From Actinobacteria bacterium UBA6100 (GTDB taxonomy: Bacteria > Actinomycetota > Coriobacteriia > Anaerosomatales > Anaerosomataceae), in NCBI GenBank assembly GCA_002423585.1, contig DIWS01000012.1:62001-126000 (forward strand): DNA of 64,000 nucleotides. The letters are read 5' to 3'. The position numbers and the translations under genes are program-made. Below the pieces are notes generated by a model, which searched no databases, was not told the DNA's origin, and saw only the letters and a list, made by a program, of their open reading frames with translations. Positions 32,803 to 40,210 of the stretch are shown here, one piece after another (position 1 is the stretch's first letter; the number at the start of each line of letters is the position of its first letter).

Positions 32803-34017
32803 TTGAGTTTCGACAATCTGGGTCTTTCGCCACGCCTTCTTGAGGCCGTGACGTCCATGGGCTACACCAGCCCGACCCCAATCCAGCGTGACGCCATCCC
32901 GATGGTGCTCGAAGGCCGTGACGTCGTGGGCTGCGCCCAGACGGGCACCGGCAAGACCGCCGCGTTCGTCCTGCCGCTGATGCAGCGGATCGAACCGCGG
33001 CCGGGCGGCCCGCGTGCGCTCGTGGTCACCCCCACACGTGAACTGGCCGGACAGATCGAGGAAGTCGCCCTCCAGGTGGCCAAGCACACCAAGCACCGCG
33101 TTGCGGTCGTTTACGGCGGTGTGGGCTACGAGCCGCAGACCAAGGCGCTCAAGCGCGGTGTTGACGTTCTCGTGGCCACCCCCGGGCGTCTGCTCGACCT
33201 CATGGAGCGCAGGGTGGCGAACCTCTCCAACGTGGAGATCCTCGTCCTCGACGAGGCCGACCGGATGCTCGACATGGGCTTCTGGCCGCAGGTGCGTAAG
33301 ATCATCGCGACCATCCCGCCCGAGCGGCAGAACCTGCTCTTCTCGGCCACGATGTCTTCTGACGTGATGCGTATCGTGAGCTCCACACTGCACGACCCGG
33401 TCCGTGTGGAAGTGGCTCCTTCGGCGACGCCGATCGAGCTCATCGACCAGCGCGTGTACCCGGTCGGCGGCCAGCAGAAGGGCCAGCTCCTGGTGCACCT
33501 CATCAACGAGCAGAACCTCGACCGCGTGATCGTCTTCACGCGCACGAAGCACCGCGCGGACCGCGTGGCCAAGGTGCTGCATCAGGCCGGCATCAAGAGT
33601 GCCGCGATCCACGGTGACCGCTCCCAGAGTCAGCGCCAGAGTGCGCTCGACAACCTGAAGAGCGGCCGCTGCCGCGTGCTCGTGGCCACCGACGTGGTGG
33701 CCCGCGGCATCGACATCGACGACGTGAGTCATGTGGTGAACTACGATCTGCCGAACTCACCGGACGACTACGTCCACCGCATCGGCAGGACCGCGCGGGC
33801 GGGCAAGAGCGGCACGGCCGTCTCGCTCCTCGCCCCCGAAGAGCACGAGCAGCTTCGCGACATCGAGGTCAAGATCGGCACCGTGCTCGAGAGCCACGAC
33901 GCGGTCGGGTTCGACTACTCTCAGCAGCGGCTGGTCCCCAACCCGGAGCGCACCGCCACACGCGCGGTCCGCACCGTCTTCAGCTCGAGCCGGAGCCGCG
34001 GCCGCAGGCGCCGGTAA
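32803..34017 (+). CDS. DEAD-box RNA helicase
   Basis: A 404-residue DEAD-box protein. Motifs in order: Q motif PTPIQRDAIP, I AQTGTGKTAA, Ia PTRELAGQ, Ib TPGRLLD, II LDEADRMLD, III SATMSS, IV VIVFTRTKHRA, V ATDVVARGID and VI HRIGRTARAG. The short C-terminus ends in a basic Arg-rich tail (SRSRGRRRR). It probably unwinds structured RNA during ribosome assembly or cold adaptation. The TTG start at 32803 has AGGAAGGAG seven bases upstream. A strong terminator follows. Confidence 0.96.
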   Translation: MSFDNLGLSPRLLEAVTSMGYTSPTPIQRDAIPMVLEGRDVVGCAQTGTGKTAAFVLPLMQRIEPRPGGPRALVVTPTRELAGQIEEVALQVAKHTKHRVAVVYGGVGYEPQTKALKRGVDVLVATPGRLLDLMERRVANLSNVEILVLDEADRMLDMGFWPQVRKIIATIPPERQNLLFSATMSSDVMRIVSSTLHDPVRVEVAPSATPIELIDQRVYPVGGQQKGQLLVHLINEQNLDRVIVFTRTKHRADRVAKVLHQAGIKSAAIHGDRSQSQRQSALDNLKSGRCRVLVATDVVARGIDIDDVSHVVNYDLPNSPDDYVHRIGRTARAGKSGTAVSLLAPEEHEQLRDIEVKIGTVLESHDAVGFDYSQQRLVPNPERTATRAVRTVFSSSRSRGRRRR

Positions 34018-34040
34018 GCGCCGTCAAGTCCCGGGAACCG

Positions 34041-34070
34041 ACGAGGGCGCCGCGAATGCGGCGCCCTCGT
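34041..34070. terminator. Strong bidirectional hairpin terminator
   Basis: A perfect 13-bp stem (ACGAGGGCGCCGC with its complement) and GAAT loop lie 23 bp after the helicase stop, followed by TTCTCCCCC. It also faces the end of the convergent RlmA gene. Confidence 0.85.
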
Positions 34071-34157
34071 TTCTCCCCCACACGATACCGTGTCGGGTAT
34101 CACAGTGGCGGTGGTCCGCCAGACCGCAGAGGCACTCGAGCGTGCGGTGCTCGTACC

Positions 34158-35003
34158 TCAGCCGGCGCCAGCGATGCTCCACATGCTGACGCTCACCGAC
34201 AGCGTCACGGCGACCGGCTCCGGAAGATCGGCTACCCGGGACTCGGCCTCGCCCGGAAGCATATGGTGCGCACTCGGCCCCATGAGCGCGGCTGCGAGGG
34301 CGTCCGCCCGGGACAGGCTCATCCGGCACTCCACGACTCGCGTGGCCCGGCGCTCGAAGTGCCCGCCGAGGCTGGCCTCGAGCCGCTCCTCCTTGCGCGG
34401 GTCCACGCTCACCAACCCCAGCGGAGCGACGAGCTCTTCCAGGTGCAGCGGCGTCGGCGTGACCACCACGAGTCCTCCGCCCCTCGCGAGAACGCGGGCG
34501 AACTCCGGAGCGTTGCGCGGCGCGAACACGCACATCACGGCGGCCGCCACGCCGTCACGAACGGGCAAGGTGCCCCAGGCGTCGCACACCACCGCTCCGA
34601 TGCGCGGATGCGCCCGGGCGGCCCGGCGGGCGGCGTGCTTGGAGATGTCGAGCGCAAGGCCCGCGCGGCCCGGGAGGCGTTCGAGGACCGCGGCCAGATG
34701 CTCCCCGGTGCCGGCACCCACGTCGATCACACAGCCTTCCGTGCCATCCACGACCGCAGCGACCGCATCGGCGAGCGTATCGTCGAGCGTCCGGAAGTGC
34801 CCGCGCGCTAGGAATGCCATGCGTGCTTCGACCATCTCCGGCGTATCGGCCGTGCCGGCGCTCGCACCACCCGGCAACAGGTTCACGTAGCCCTGCCGCG
34901 CAACGTCGAAGGAGTGGCCCGCCTCGCATGCGAGCGCGCTGCCCGTCTCGGCCAGCCCTGCACCGCAGTGCGGGCATGCGAGCAGGGTATGCCACCCGGC
35001 CAT
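34158..35003 (-). CDS. rlmA: RlmA-type rRNA (guanine-N1) methyltransferase
   Basis: A 281-residue methyltransferase. The N-terminal zinc ribbon (CPHCGAGL and CEAGHSFDVARQGYVNLLPGG, quoted in part) is the RlmA hallmark. The S-adenosylmethionine site follows with VIDVGAGTGEHLA and ALDISKHAARRAA. In Gram-positive bacteria, RlmA-II (TlrB) methylates 23S rRNA G748 and can confer macrolide resistance; gammaproteobacterial RlmA-I modifies G745. Which site is used here cannot be told. The ATG overlaps the deaminase stop (ATGA). Confidence 0.9.
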   Translation of the reverse strand: MAGWHTLLACPHCGAGLAETGSALACEAGHSFDVARQGYVNLLPGGASAGTADTPEMVEARMAFLARGHFRTLDDTLADAVAAVVDGTEGCVIDVGAGTGEHLAAVLERLPGRAGLALDISKHAARRAARAHPRIGAVVCDAWGTLPVRDGVAAAVMCVFAPRNAPEFARVLARGGGLVVVTPTPLHLEELVAPLGLVSVDPRKEERLEASLGGHFERRATRVVECRMSLSRADALAAALMGPSAHHMLPGEAESRVADLPEPVAVTLSVSVSMWSIAGAG

Positions 35004-35470
35004 CAGTACGGCACCCGATCGGGATCCGATGCCCACTCATGGAAGACCGCCAGTGCCTCATCGGCGAGGAGCCGCGCCATCGGCAGCGTCCGCTCGCCGT
35101 GCGGCAGCGCCAGCTCACGGTAGAGCCGCGCATCATCGAAGCCGATGGCCGCCGCATCCTCGGCGGTGTTGGCGAAATAGACACGGTCGATGTGCGCCCA
35201 GTGGATCGCGGCGAGGCACATCGGACACGGCTCGCAGCTCGTGTAGATCTCGCAGCCTTCGAGCGAGAACGTGCCGAGCGCCCGGCAGGCCTCGCGGATC
35301 GCCACGATCTCGGCGTGGGCGGTGGGGTCGTTGTGTCCCGTGACCTGGTTCCAACCCTCGGCCACCACATCGCCTGCGCGCACGATCACCGCCGCGAACG
35401 GCCCGCCCTCGTCGGCGCGCATCTTCTCGCGGCTGAGCGCTATCGCGCGACGCATGAACTCCTCGTGCAT
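35003..35470 (-). CDS. Nucleoside/guanine deaminase (CMP/dCMP deaminase fold)
   Basis: A 155-residue zinc deaminase. The zinc-ligand and catalytic motif is HAEIVAIREA (HAE) and CEPCPMCLAAIHWA (PCxxC). The general pattern (GGPFAAVIV, NDPTAHAE, GFDDARLYREL) resembles bacterial guanine deaminase GuaD or tRNA-adenosine/cytosine deaminases. Guanine deaminase is the best guess, because GuaD proteins end in a similar domain-swapped tail. ATG behind GAGGGGATG. It overlaps rlmA. Confidence 0.88.
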   Translation of the reverse strand: MHEEFMRRAIALSREKMRADEGGPFAAVIVRAGDVVAEGWNQVTGHNDPTAHAEIVAIREACRALGTFSLEGCEIYTSCEPCPMCLAAIHWAHIDRVYFANTAEDAAAIGFDDARLYRELALPHGERTLPMARLLADEALAVFHEWASDPDRVPY

Positions 35471-35554
35471 GTCATCCCCTCACCGCCGACTCGCCCGCAC
35501 TGAATGTTCCCAAGAGTGCGCAGCATCTCCTCGGCCCGGCGCCGCGCCTCAGAC

Positions 35555-35560
35555 TACAAT
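35555..35560 (+). promoter_or_regulatory. -10 box of the thioesterase gene
   Basis: TACAAT lies about 25 bp before the thioesterase ATG; no -35 box is evident. Confidence 0.4.
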
Positions 35561-35584
35561 GAGGCATCCCGGTCGAAAGGATCC

Positions 35585-36082
35585 ATGATGACCCACGCCG
35601 TACTCGCCGCCCAGAACATCAGCCGTATGTGCATGGTCTGCGGCACCGAAAACACCGCCGGCTTGCATGCCCGCTTCTTCGAGATCGAGGGCGGCGAGCT
35701 GGCGTGCGTCTTCACACCCCGCGAGGAGCACCAGGGATACCCGGGACGGCTCCATGGCGGCATCGCCTCGACGGTGCTCGACGAGACCATCGGCCGTGCC
35801 ATCAACCTCACCGACCCCGACGCATGGGGCGTGACCGTCGAGCTCAACGTGCGCTACCGGCAGCCGGTACCGCTCGGTGGCGAGATCGTCGTACGGGGCC
35901 GCATCACGAAGGACTCGCGACGGCTCTTCGAGGGCACAGCCGAGATCCTGCTCGATGACGGCACGGTCGCGGTGGAGGCCGCAGGCAAGTACCTGCGGTT
36001 GCCGATCGACAAGATCGCCGAGGGTGACTTCACCTCCGAGTGGTTCACCGACGACAGGCCGCTGCCCGAGACGGTCGGATAG
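35585..36082 (+). CDS. PaaI-type hotdog-fold thioesterase
   Basis: A 165-residue hotdog thioesterase. It has SRMCMVCGTENTAGLHARFFE at the start (in part) and the core helix GYPGRLHGGIASTVLDETIGRAI with catalytic candidates H and E. It would hydrolyse acyl-CoA esters. Two adjacent ATGs (35585 and 35588) sit behind GAAAGGA; the second gives better spacing. A strong terminator follows, so it is a single-gene unit. Confidence 0.88.
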   Translation: MMTHAVLAAQNISRMCMVCGTENTAGLHARFFEIEGGELACVFTPREEHQGYPGRLHGGIASTVLDETIGRAINLTDPDAWGVTVELNVRYRQPVPLGGEIVVRGRITKDSRRLFEGTAEILLDDGTVAVEAAGKYLRLPIDKIAEGDFTSEWFTDDRPLPETVG

Positions 36083-36103
36083 CGCGCCAGTGCCGCTGAT
36101 GCA

Positions 36104-36133
36104 AGAAGGGCCGCCCTTTCGGACGGCCCTTCT
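36104..36133. terminator. Bidirectional hairpin terminator
   Basis: AGAAGGGCCG pairs with CGGCCCTTCT, with two or three further inner pairs around a TTTC loop. It lies between the thioesterase and the convergent 59-residue gene and is followed by CTCTATA on the plus strand. Confidence 0.8.
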
Positions 36134-36152
36134 CTCTATATGCCCTCAGGCA

Positions 36153-36332
36153 CTAGGCCTTCGGCTGCCATTTGCAGCGCACGGGAGACTCGATCGCACC
36201 CGTCTTCTTGAGCGCGGCCATGGCCATGTCGACCACTGCACGGTCGAGTCCGGTCATCTCGGCGAGCTTGCCTGCCGCCACCGGCTCACCGGCCGCCTTC
36301 ATGGCCTCCAGAACCCTATCGGTCGCTTCCAT
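36153..36332 (-). CDS. 59-residue winged-helix-like protein
   Basis: A small complete gene. The protein starts MEATDRVLEAMKAAGEPV, continues AAGKLAEMTGLDRAVVDMAMAALKK, and ends VRCKWQPKA (quoted in segments). The pattern of three helices with the turn LAEMTGLDRAVVD is a short helix-turn-helix. AGGGAG lies seven bases before the ATG, supporting translation. It follows the selenoperoxiredoxin by 30 bp on the same strand and is followed by a terminator, so it is probably the last gene of that operon. It could regulate the locus. Confidence 0.65.
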   Translation of the reverse strand: MEATDRVLEAMKAAGEPVAAGKLAEMTGLDRAVVDMAMAALKKTGAIESPVRCKWQPKA

Positions 36333-36362
36333 TTGGTGGCTCCCTGTTCGCGAGTGGTGTGC

Positions 36363-36947
36363 TTACGGCTTCCAGACCTCCCAGACGTGACCGGTGAGGT
36401 CATCGCTGGGAGTGAGGGTGGGATCGCCGGGCTGCCAGCCTGACGGCATGACCTCACCGGTGGCCTGCTGGTGCTGATACGCCTTGATCTGGCGGATGAG
36501 CTCCTCGGGGTTCCTGCCGACAGGAGGCGTGAGGACCTCCATCGCCTGGATCACGCCGCTGGGATCGATGATGAAGCGGCCACGCACATCGACCGCACCG
36601 TTGTAGACATCGTAGAGCTCGCCGATCTTGCCGCCCGCGTCCGAGAGCATCGGGAACGGGACGCCGCCGTCGACCATCTTGGAGAGCTCGGTCTCGTCCC
36701 ACACCTTGTGGCTGTGGACGCTGTCCACGCTGAACGAGAGGACCTCCACGCCCAGCTCCTGGAAGAGCGGATACCTCTTGGCGACCGCCGAGATCTCGGT
36801 CGGTCAAACGAACGTGAAGTCGCCCGGGTAGAAGCAGATCACGACCCACTTGCCACGGTAGTCGGACAGCTTGAACTTGCCGAACTTGCCCTGATGGAAC
36901 CCACTGGCCTCGAAGTCCGGGGCCTCTTTCCCAACCAGAACGCTCAT
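36363..36947 (-). CDS. Peroxiredoxin with in-frame UGA, probable selenoprotein
   Basis: Read leftward from the ATG at 36945-36947, the frame encodes an AhpC/Prx1-like protein of 194 residues if the TGA at 36804-36806 is read through. That codon is residue 48, inside FYPGDFTFV-U-PTEISAVAKR, exactly where the family has the catalytic cysteine (FTFVCPTE). The frame is otherwise intact, ending HVWEVWKP. The usual C-terminal resolving cysteine (VCPAGW) is replaced by VMPSGW. C37 in WVVICFYPGD is the only other cysteine near the active site. It would reduce peroxides with selenium chemistry. A hairpin 24 nt after the UGA may be the SECIS. Confidence 0.88.
36763..36779 (-). promoter_or_regulatory. 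Candidate bacterial SECIS hairpin
   Basis: In the mRNA, 24 nt after the UGA, AAGAG pairs with CTCTT around the seven-base loop GTATCCG. The loop begins with G about 30 nt after the UGA, which fits the relaxed bacterial SECIS rules. The stem is only five pairs, and an alternative hairpin CGACCG/CGGTCG starts two nt after the UGA. Identification is tentative. Confidence 0.4.
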
Positions 36948-36960
36948 GTGGCTCTCCCTA

Positions 36961-37053
36961 TCAGTCGGGGCCGGGTGAACCGGCCAGCTTGCAGGACCGA
37001 ACTCGTAGAGCCATCTCCTCCCGGAAAGCGCGGAAGAACCGGACCTCCGCCAT
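36961..37053 (-). CDS. Possible 30-codon leader ORF before the selenoperoxiredoxin
   Basis: An ATG at 37051-37053 with AGGAAGG four bases upstream opens a 30-residue frame, MAEVRFFRAFREEMALRV and onward, ending TGA 13 nt before the peroxiredoxin ATG. Its product has no recognised family. It is Arg-rich and could be a regulatory upstream ORF coupled to the selenoprotein gene, or chance. Confidence 0.3.
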   Translation of the reverse strand: MAEVRFFRAFREEMALRVRSCKLAGSPGPD

Positions 37054-37093
37054 GGGTCCTTCCTCATGATGCGGGAGTGACTCTGCCAGGTAC

Positions 37094-37516
37094 TTACCCG
37101 ATTATGACCACCGAAGGATCGTCAGGATCGACCTTGACCGGCATCACCGCTCCGGGCTGATACATCGGAAGCGCTGACATCTGCACCACGCGCGTGATCG
37201 TCACCGGATACGGGTCTTTGCCCGGCACGACCACGTCGAGGTCGATCTCGAACTGCGGCTGCATGTTCACCTGAACGCCCGTGTCTCGCAGCTGCTTGAT
37301 CGTCCCCTGGCCCACGATGCCCACGGTCATCAACCGGGTCACGAGCGCCTGCTCCTGCTGGACCTGCTGCATGAGCGTGCTGGCCTCGGCCACGCTCTGG
37401 TTCATCACACTGAACGGGTTGCTCGTGCCGTACTTCTCCTTCTGCATCTCTTTGCCGGTCTGGGCCAGATCGTTGAGGTTCTTCGCCGTGTCACGCATGT
37501 CCTTGAAGATGCCCAT
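37094..37516 (-). CDS. Conserved hypothetical protein
   Basis: A 140-residue protein not assigned to a family. The N-terminal 60 residues are polar and helical (GIFKDMRDTAKNLNDLAQTGKEMQKEKYG), here in part, then MNQSVAEASTLMQQVQQEQALVTRLM. The C-terminal 75 residues are a beta-rich domain with PYPVTITRVVQMSALPMYQPG, ending PVKVDPDDPSVVIIG. The latter resembles a short repeat in actinobacterial membrane-associated proteins. The ATG has GAGAGGAGGGG upstream. It is upstream of the peroxiredoxin on the same strand. Confidence 0.6.
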   Translation of the reverse strand: MGIFKDMRDTAKNLNDLAQTGKEMQKEKYGTSNPFSVMNQSVAEASTLMQQVQQEQALVTRLMTVGIVGQGTIKQLRDTGVQVNMQPQFEIDLDVVVPGKDPYPVTITRVVQMSALPMYQPGAVMPVKVDPDDPSVVIIG

Positions 37517-37612
37517 CGCCCCTCCTCTCACCCGCCGACGGACGATCCGCCGGCGTGCTCCTCCGAAGGGTGCTGTACCCGCTTTGGGGTCAAAAGGAAA
37601 CGTGGGTCCGCG

Positions 37613-38377
37613 CTATCCGTCCTGCCAACGCTCCAACCACCAGGCGACAGAGCGGTTCATCTCGTCCATGTAGGCCGACGTGAACTTGCGCCGGTAGACC
37701 GCCTGCGGGTAGCTCGTGACGCCGGGAGGAAGCCCGTGCGGCGCATGGAGGCGCTCAAGGTCGGTCGCCACCTCGGCAAGCTCCGACGCCTCCAGGCGTC
37801 GATAGCGGTTCCGGTGCACCAGATGTTCGCCGAAGTGCGGGATCGGCTCCTGCGGCTTGAGCGGTCGGCCGAAGCACACCATCGCGATCGGCAGCGTGTA
37901 CGGCGGCAGGCCGAGCAACTCGGCGTGGACCTCGCCGTTCTCCAGTACATCGCCGATATAGCACGACCCGATGCCGAGTGACTCGGCGGCGATCACGGCG
38001 GTCTGGGCGGCGATCAGCGCATCGGAGCACGCAAGGAGCAGGTCCCCGGGGCCCGGCGCCTTCCGCGGAGTGACGCCCTCGAGCTCGAAGCAGCCGCTCG
38101 CCTCGAACAGATCGAGCCACTTCCGGTAGTCAGCGACGAAGACGAGCACCCACGGGGCCGTCGCGATGAACGGCTGGTCGTCGCAGGTCACGGCCAGACG
38201 GTCTTTGAGCGCCTGCTCCTCCACCTCGACGATCGTGTAGAGCACCATGCCGCCGGCAGTGGGCGCCCGCAACGCGGCATGCAGGATGGTCTCGCGCTCC
38301 CCGGCGGTGAGCGGCGCGGGGTCGTAGGCGCGTGTGGAACGGCGTCGCTCGATGAGCTCGAGCGTGGAGTTGAGCAT
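37613..38377 (-). CDS. Nitroreductase-family flavoprotein
   Basis: A 254-residue nitroreductase. The FMN-phosphate-binding signature is ERRRSTRAYDPAPL. Downstream blocks ALRAPTAGGMVLYTIVEV and AAESLGIGSCYIGDVLENGE, with the dimer helix at ALIAAQTAVI, fit the family. It would use NAD(P)H and FMN to reduce quinones or nitro compounds. The extended C-terminus (about 60 residues ending YMDEMNRSVAWWLERWQDG) is longer than in minimal members. GGAGGA precedes the ATG. Confidence 0.9.
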   Translation of the reverse strand: MLNSTLELIERRRSTRAYDPAPLTAGERETILHAALRAPTAGGMVLYTIVEVEEQALKDRLAVTCDDQPFIATAPWVLVFVADYRKWLDLFEASGCFELEGVTPRKAPGPGDLLLACSDALIAAQTAVIAAESLGIGSCYIGDVLENGEVHAELLGLPPYTLPIAMVCFGRPLKPQEPIPHFGEHLVHRNRYRRLEASELAEVATDLERLHAPHGLPPGVTSYPQAVYRRKFTSAYMDEMNRSVAWWLERWQDG

Positions 38378-38400
38378 GGTTCCTCCGATCGGCCGGTGCG

Positions 38401-39186
38401 CTATCGCTTCTCGGGCATCGTGACGAGCACCTGCAACGAGTCGAGCGCGGTGAACCCGGTGGCCTCGTCGCCCTCGGCAACGCTGAACAGCGCCACGATC
38501 CCTACCTCGGGCGAGAGGATGTAGTAGAGGGTGCCCTCAAGGGCGCCTTCGGCGAGCGGCGTGTAGTCGAAGCGCACGAGGTAGGCTTCATCGATCGTGC
38601 CGGCCGGTACGACCGCCGAGCTCTTGGCCAAGACCGTCGCATCGATGCCGAAACTACCCGTGTCCGAGACCACGAACGTCTCGCCCACTTCGAAGTCGAC
38701 CGGCCAGAACCTGAGCGGGCTGGGGTACGGCTCCACAGTGGGACCGCTGCCCGTCGGTGTGATCTTGCCGAGCTGGAGCATCCACTCGTCGGTCACCTGC
38801 CGGGGGAAGTAGACCTCGCCGGCGCCCTCCGTCATCTTCACCACGTAGGTGTAGCCGGTGAAGGCGTCCAAACCATCCACCCCGGCCGGATCGACGATCT
38901 CGGTGGTGCTGACAGGCCAATCGGCGCCCGCCTCGAGCGTCCACGGACCGGCCACGGTGAGCACGGCCGGGATCGTCTCGCCACCCGCGTACATGGCGAT
39001 GTCCCACGCGTACCCAGGCTCGGAAGGCAGCGTCTTGGCCCACTCGCCAGTGAGCTCAGCAGGCTCACTCGACGTGCCACCGCTTGCCGCATCCGTTTCC
39101 GGCGCAGCCTCCTCCGAGCAACCTCCAAGCGCCCCGACCACGAGCATGCCGGACAGGAGAACCGTCAGAATCCGTCGTGCCACCAT
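38401..39186 (-). CDS. Predicted lipoprotein
   Basis: A 261-residue protein with a lipoprotein signal peptide: MVARRILTVLLSGMLVV then GALGGC with the lipidated Cys at 23. A Thr/Ser/Glu-rich linker of about 25 residues follows, then a beta-rich domain with no recognised family (WDIAMYAGGETIPAVL, TYVVKMTEGAGEVYFPRQV, LRFWPVDFEVGETFVVSD). It is exported and anchored to the membrane. ATG behind GGGAGGAA. It could bind a small ligand, but there is no direct evidence. Confidence 0.75.
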   Translation of the reverse strand: MVARRILTVLLSGMLVVGALGGCSEEAAPETDAASGGTSSEPAELTGEWAKTLPSEPGYAWDIAMYAGGETIPAVLTVAGPWTLEAGADWPVSTTEIVDPAGVDGLDAFTGYTYVVKMTEGAGEVYFPRQVTDEWMLQLGKITPTGSGPTVEPYPSPLRFWPVDFEVGETFVVSDTGSFGIDATVLAKSSAVVPAGTIDEAYLVRFDYTPLAEGALEGTLYYILSPEVGIVALFSVAEGDEATGFTALDSLQVLVTMPEKR

Positions 39187-39223
39187 CGCGCTTCCTCCCG
39201 ATACTCCGCAGGGAACACCCCGC

Positions 39224-39601
39224 CTACGCCTGCTTGATCTCGATCTCCACCCCGTCGGGGTCGTTGAAGAAGAGCAACCGCCAGCCCGATGGCAGCTCAC
39301 GGATCGCCGCATCCTCCGGCACCACGCCGGCAGCTCGCAACTCCGCGAACGCAGCGTCGATGTCGTGCGTCTCGAGCGCAAGGTGCCGAAAGCCGAGCAC
39401 GCGCTCGGGCACTTCGGCAGCGGGCACGGGCTCCACGTACGCGAAGAGCTCCAACTGCAGGGCGCCAAGCCGAAGGAACGACAGTGTCTTGTCCTCGCCC
39501 ACGCGCTCATCGGCCTGCTCGAAGCCGAGCGCGCGGTAGAACGCCTTCGAGCGTTCGAGGTCGCTCACGATGATGCCGAGATGGTGCGGCGTGAGGTCCA
39601 T
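39224..39601 (-). CDS. Glyoxalase/VOC-family protein
   Basis: A 125-residue VOC protein. It has one paired beta-alpha-beta module at each end: HHLGIIVSDLERSKAFYRALGF, here in part, and FRHLALETHDIDAAFAELRAAG, then LLFFNDPDGVEIEIKQ. Metal ligands are probably H7, E53, H74 and E122. It could be lactoylglutathione lyase-like or a methylmalonyl-CoA epimerase relative; the substrate is not decided. It begins six bases after the YqeY stop. Confidence 0.85.
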   Translation of the reverse strand: MDLTPHHLGIIVSDLERSKAFYRALGFEQADERVGEDKTLSFLRLGALQLELFAYVEPVPAAEVPERVLGFRHLALETHDIDAAFAELRAAGVVPEDAAIRELPSGWRLLFFNDPDGVEIEIKQA

Positions 39602-39606
39602 CGCGC

Positions 39607-40050
39607 TCAGCCCAGCTTCGAGCCGGCGATCCTCGCCAGTTCGGCCTTGTCGCAGTTGCCGCCGCACTCGGCGGCCGCCGCGGCGATGACCCGACCCATG
39701 TCCCGCTTCTCGGTGAAGCCACCCTCGGCGATCACACGCTCCACGATCGCGACCAGTGCGTCGCCGGTCACCTGTGTGGGCAGGTAGCCCTCGAGGATCG
39801 CCACCTGCTCGGTGAGCAGCGCCGTACGCTCCTCGCTGGTGCCGACCTTGATCGACCCCTCGAGCGTCTCACCCGTCTGCTTGAGTACCCTCTTCAGCGC
39901 GGCGACGACCTCCTCATCGGTCACCTCGCGCTTCGCATCCTTTTCCTTGATGTCCACCTCGTTCTTCACCTGGCGCAGGATCGACAGGCGCGGCTTGTCG
40001 TGCGCGCGCATCGCAGCCGTGATCTCCGAGACGATGGACTCCCTGTCCAT
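39607..40050 (-). CDS. GatB/YqeY domain protein
   Basis: A 147-residue YqeY-type protein related to the C-terminal tail domain of GatB. It has the two helical halves: an N-terminal ITAAMRAHDKPRLSILRQVKNEVDIKEKD, here in part, and a C-terminal AILEGYLPTQVTGDALVAIVERVI, and GRVIAAAAAE. Function unknown; may affect tRNA-dependent amidation. GGAAGG lies nine bases before the ATG at 40050; an ATG three codons earlier would be too close. Followed directly by the VOC gene. Confidence 0.92.
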   Translation of the reverse strand: MDRESIVSEITAAMRAHDKPRLSILRQVKNEVDIKEKDAKREVTDEEVVAALKRVLKQTGETLEGSIKVGTSEERTALLTEQVAILEGYLPTQVTGDALVAIVERVIAEGGFTEKRDMGRVIAAAAAECGGNCDKAELARIAGSKLG

Positions 40051-40142
40051 GGCGACCATCCTTCCGTATGCCCAAAGGCCACGTCCGAGTGTAACGCAGC
40101 CGACCCCCGCGAACGCTTGCATTCGTCATCCAGAAGGATTAA

Positions 40143-40171
40143 GTTAGTGACCTAACCATTAGTTTCCTAAC
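40143..40171. promoter_or_regulatory. Tandem MarR-type operators
   Basis: GTTAG-TGAC-CTAAC (40143-40156) and TTAG-TTTC-CTAA (40159-40170) are two like palindromes 15-16 bp apart; a third half site GCTAACC lies at 40181. They sit 40 bp upstream of the MarR start and upstream of the divergent YqeY gene, so the MarR protein probably represses its own operon here. Confidence 0.6.
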
Positions 40172-40210
40172 ATTTTGTGCGCTAACCATCGCCCACGAGG
40201 ACGTGATCGC

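Noticed and set aside
36363..36947. Peroxiredoxin as a pseudogene or sequencing error
   Set aside because: One stop only, exactly at the catalytic Cys codon. The rest of the frame is conserved and a strong ribosome-binding site is present. Read-through as selenocysteine explains it better, though an error cannot be excluded without reads.
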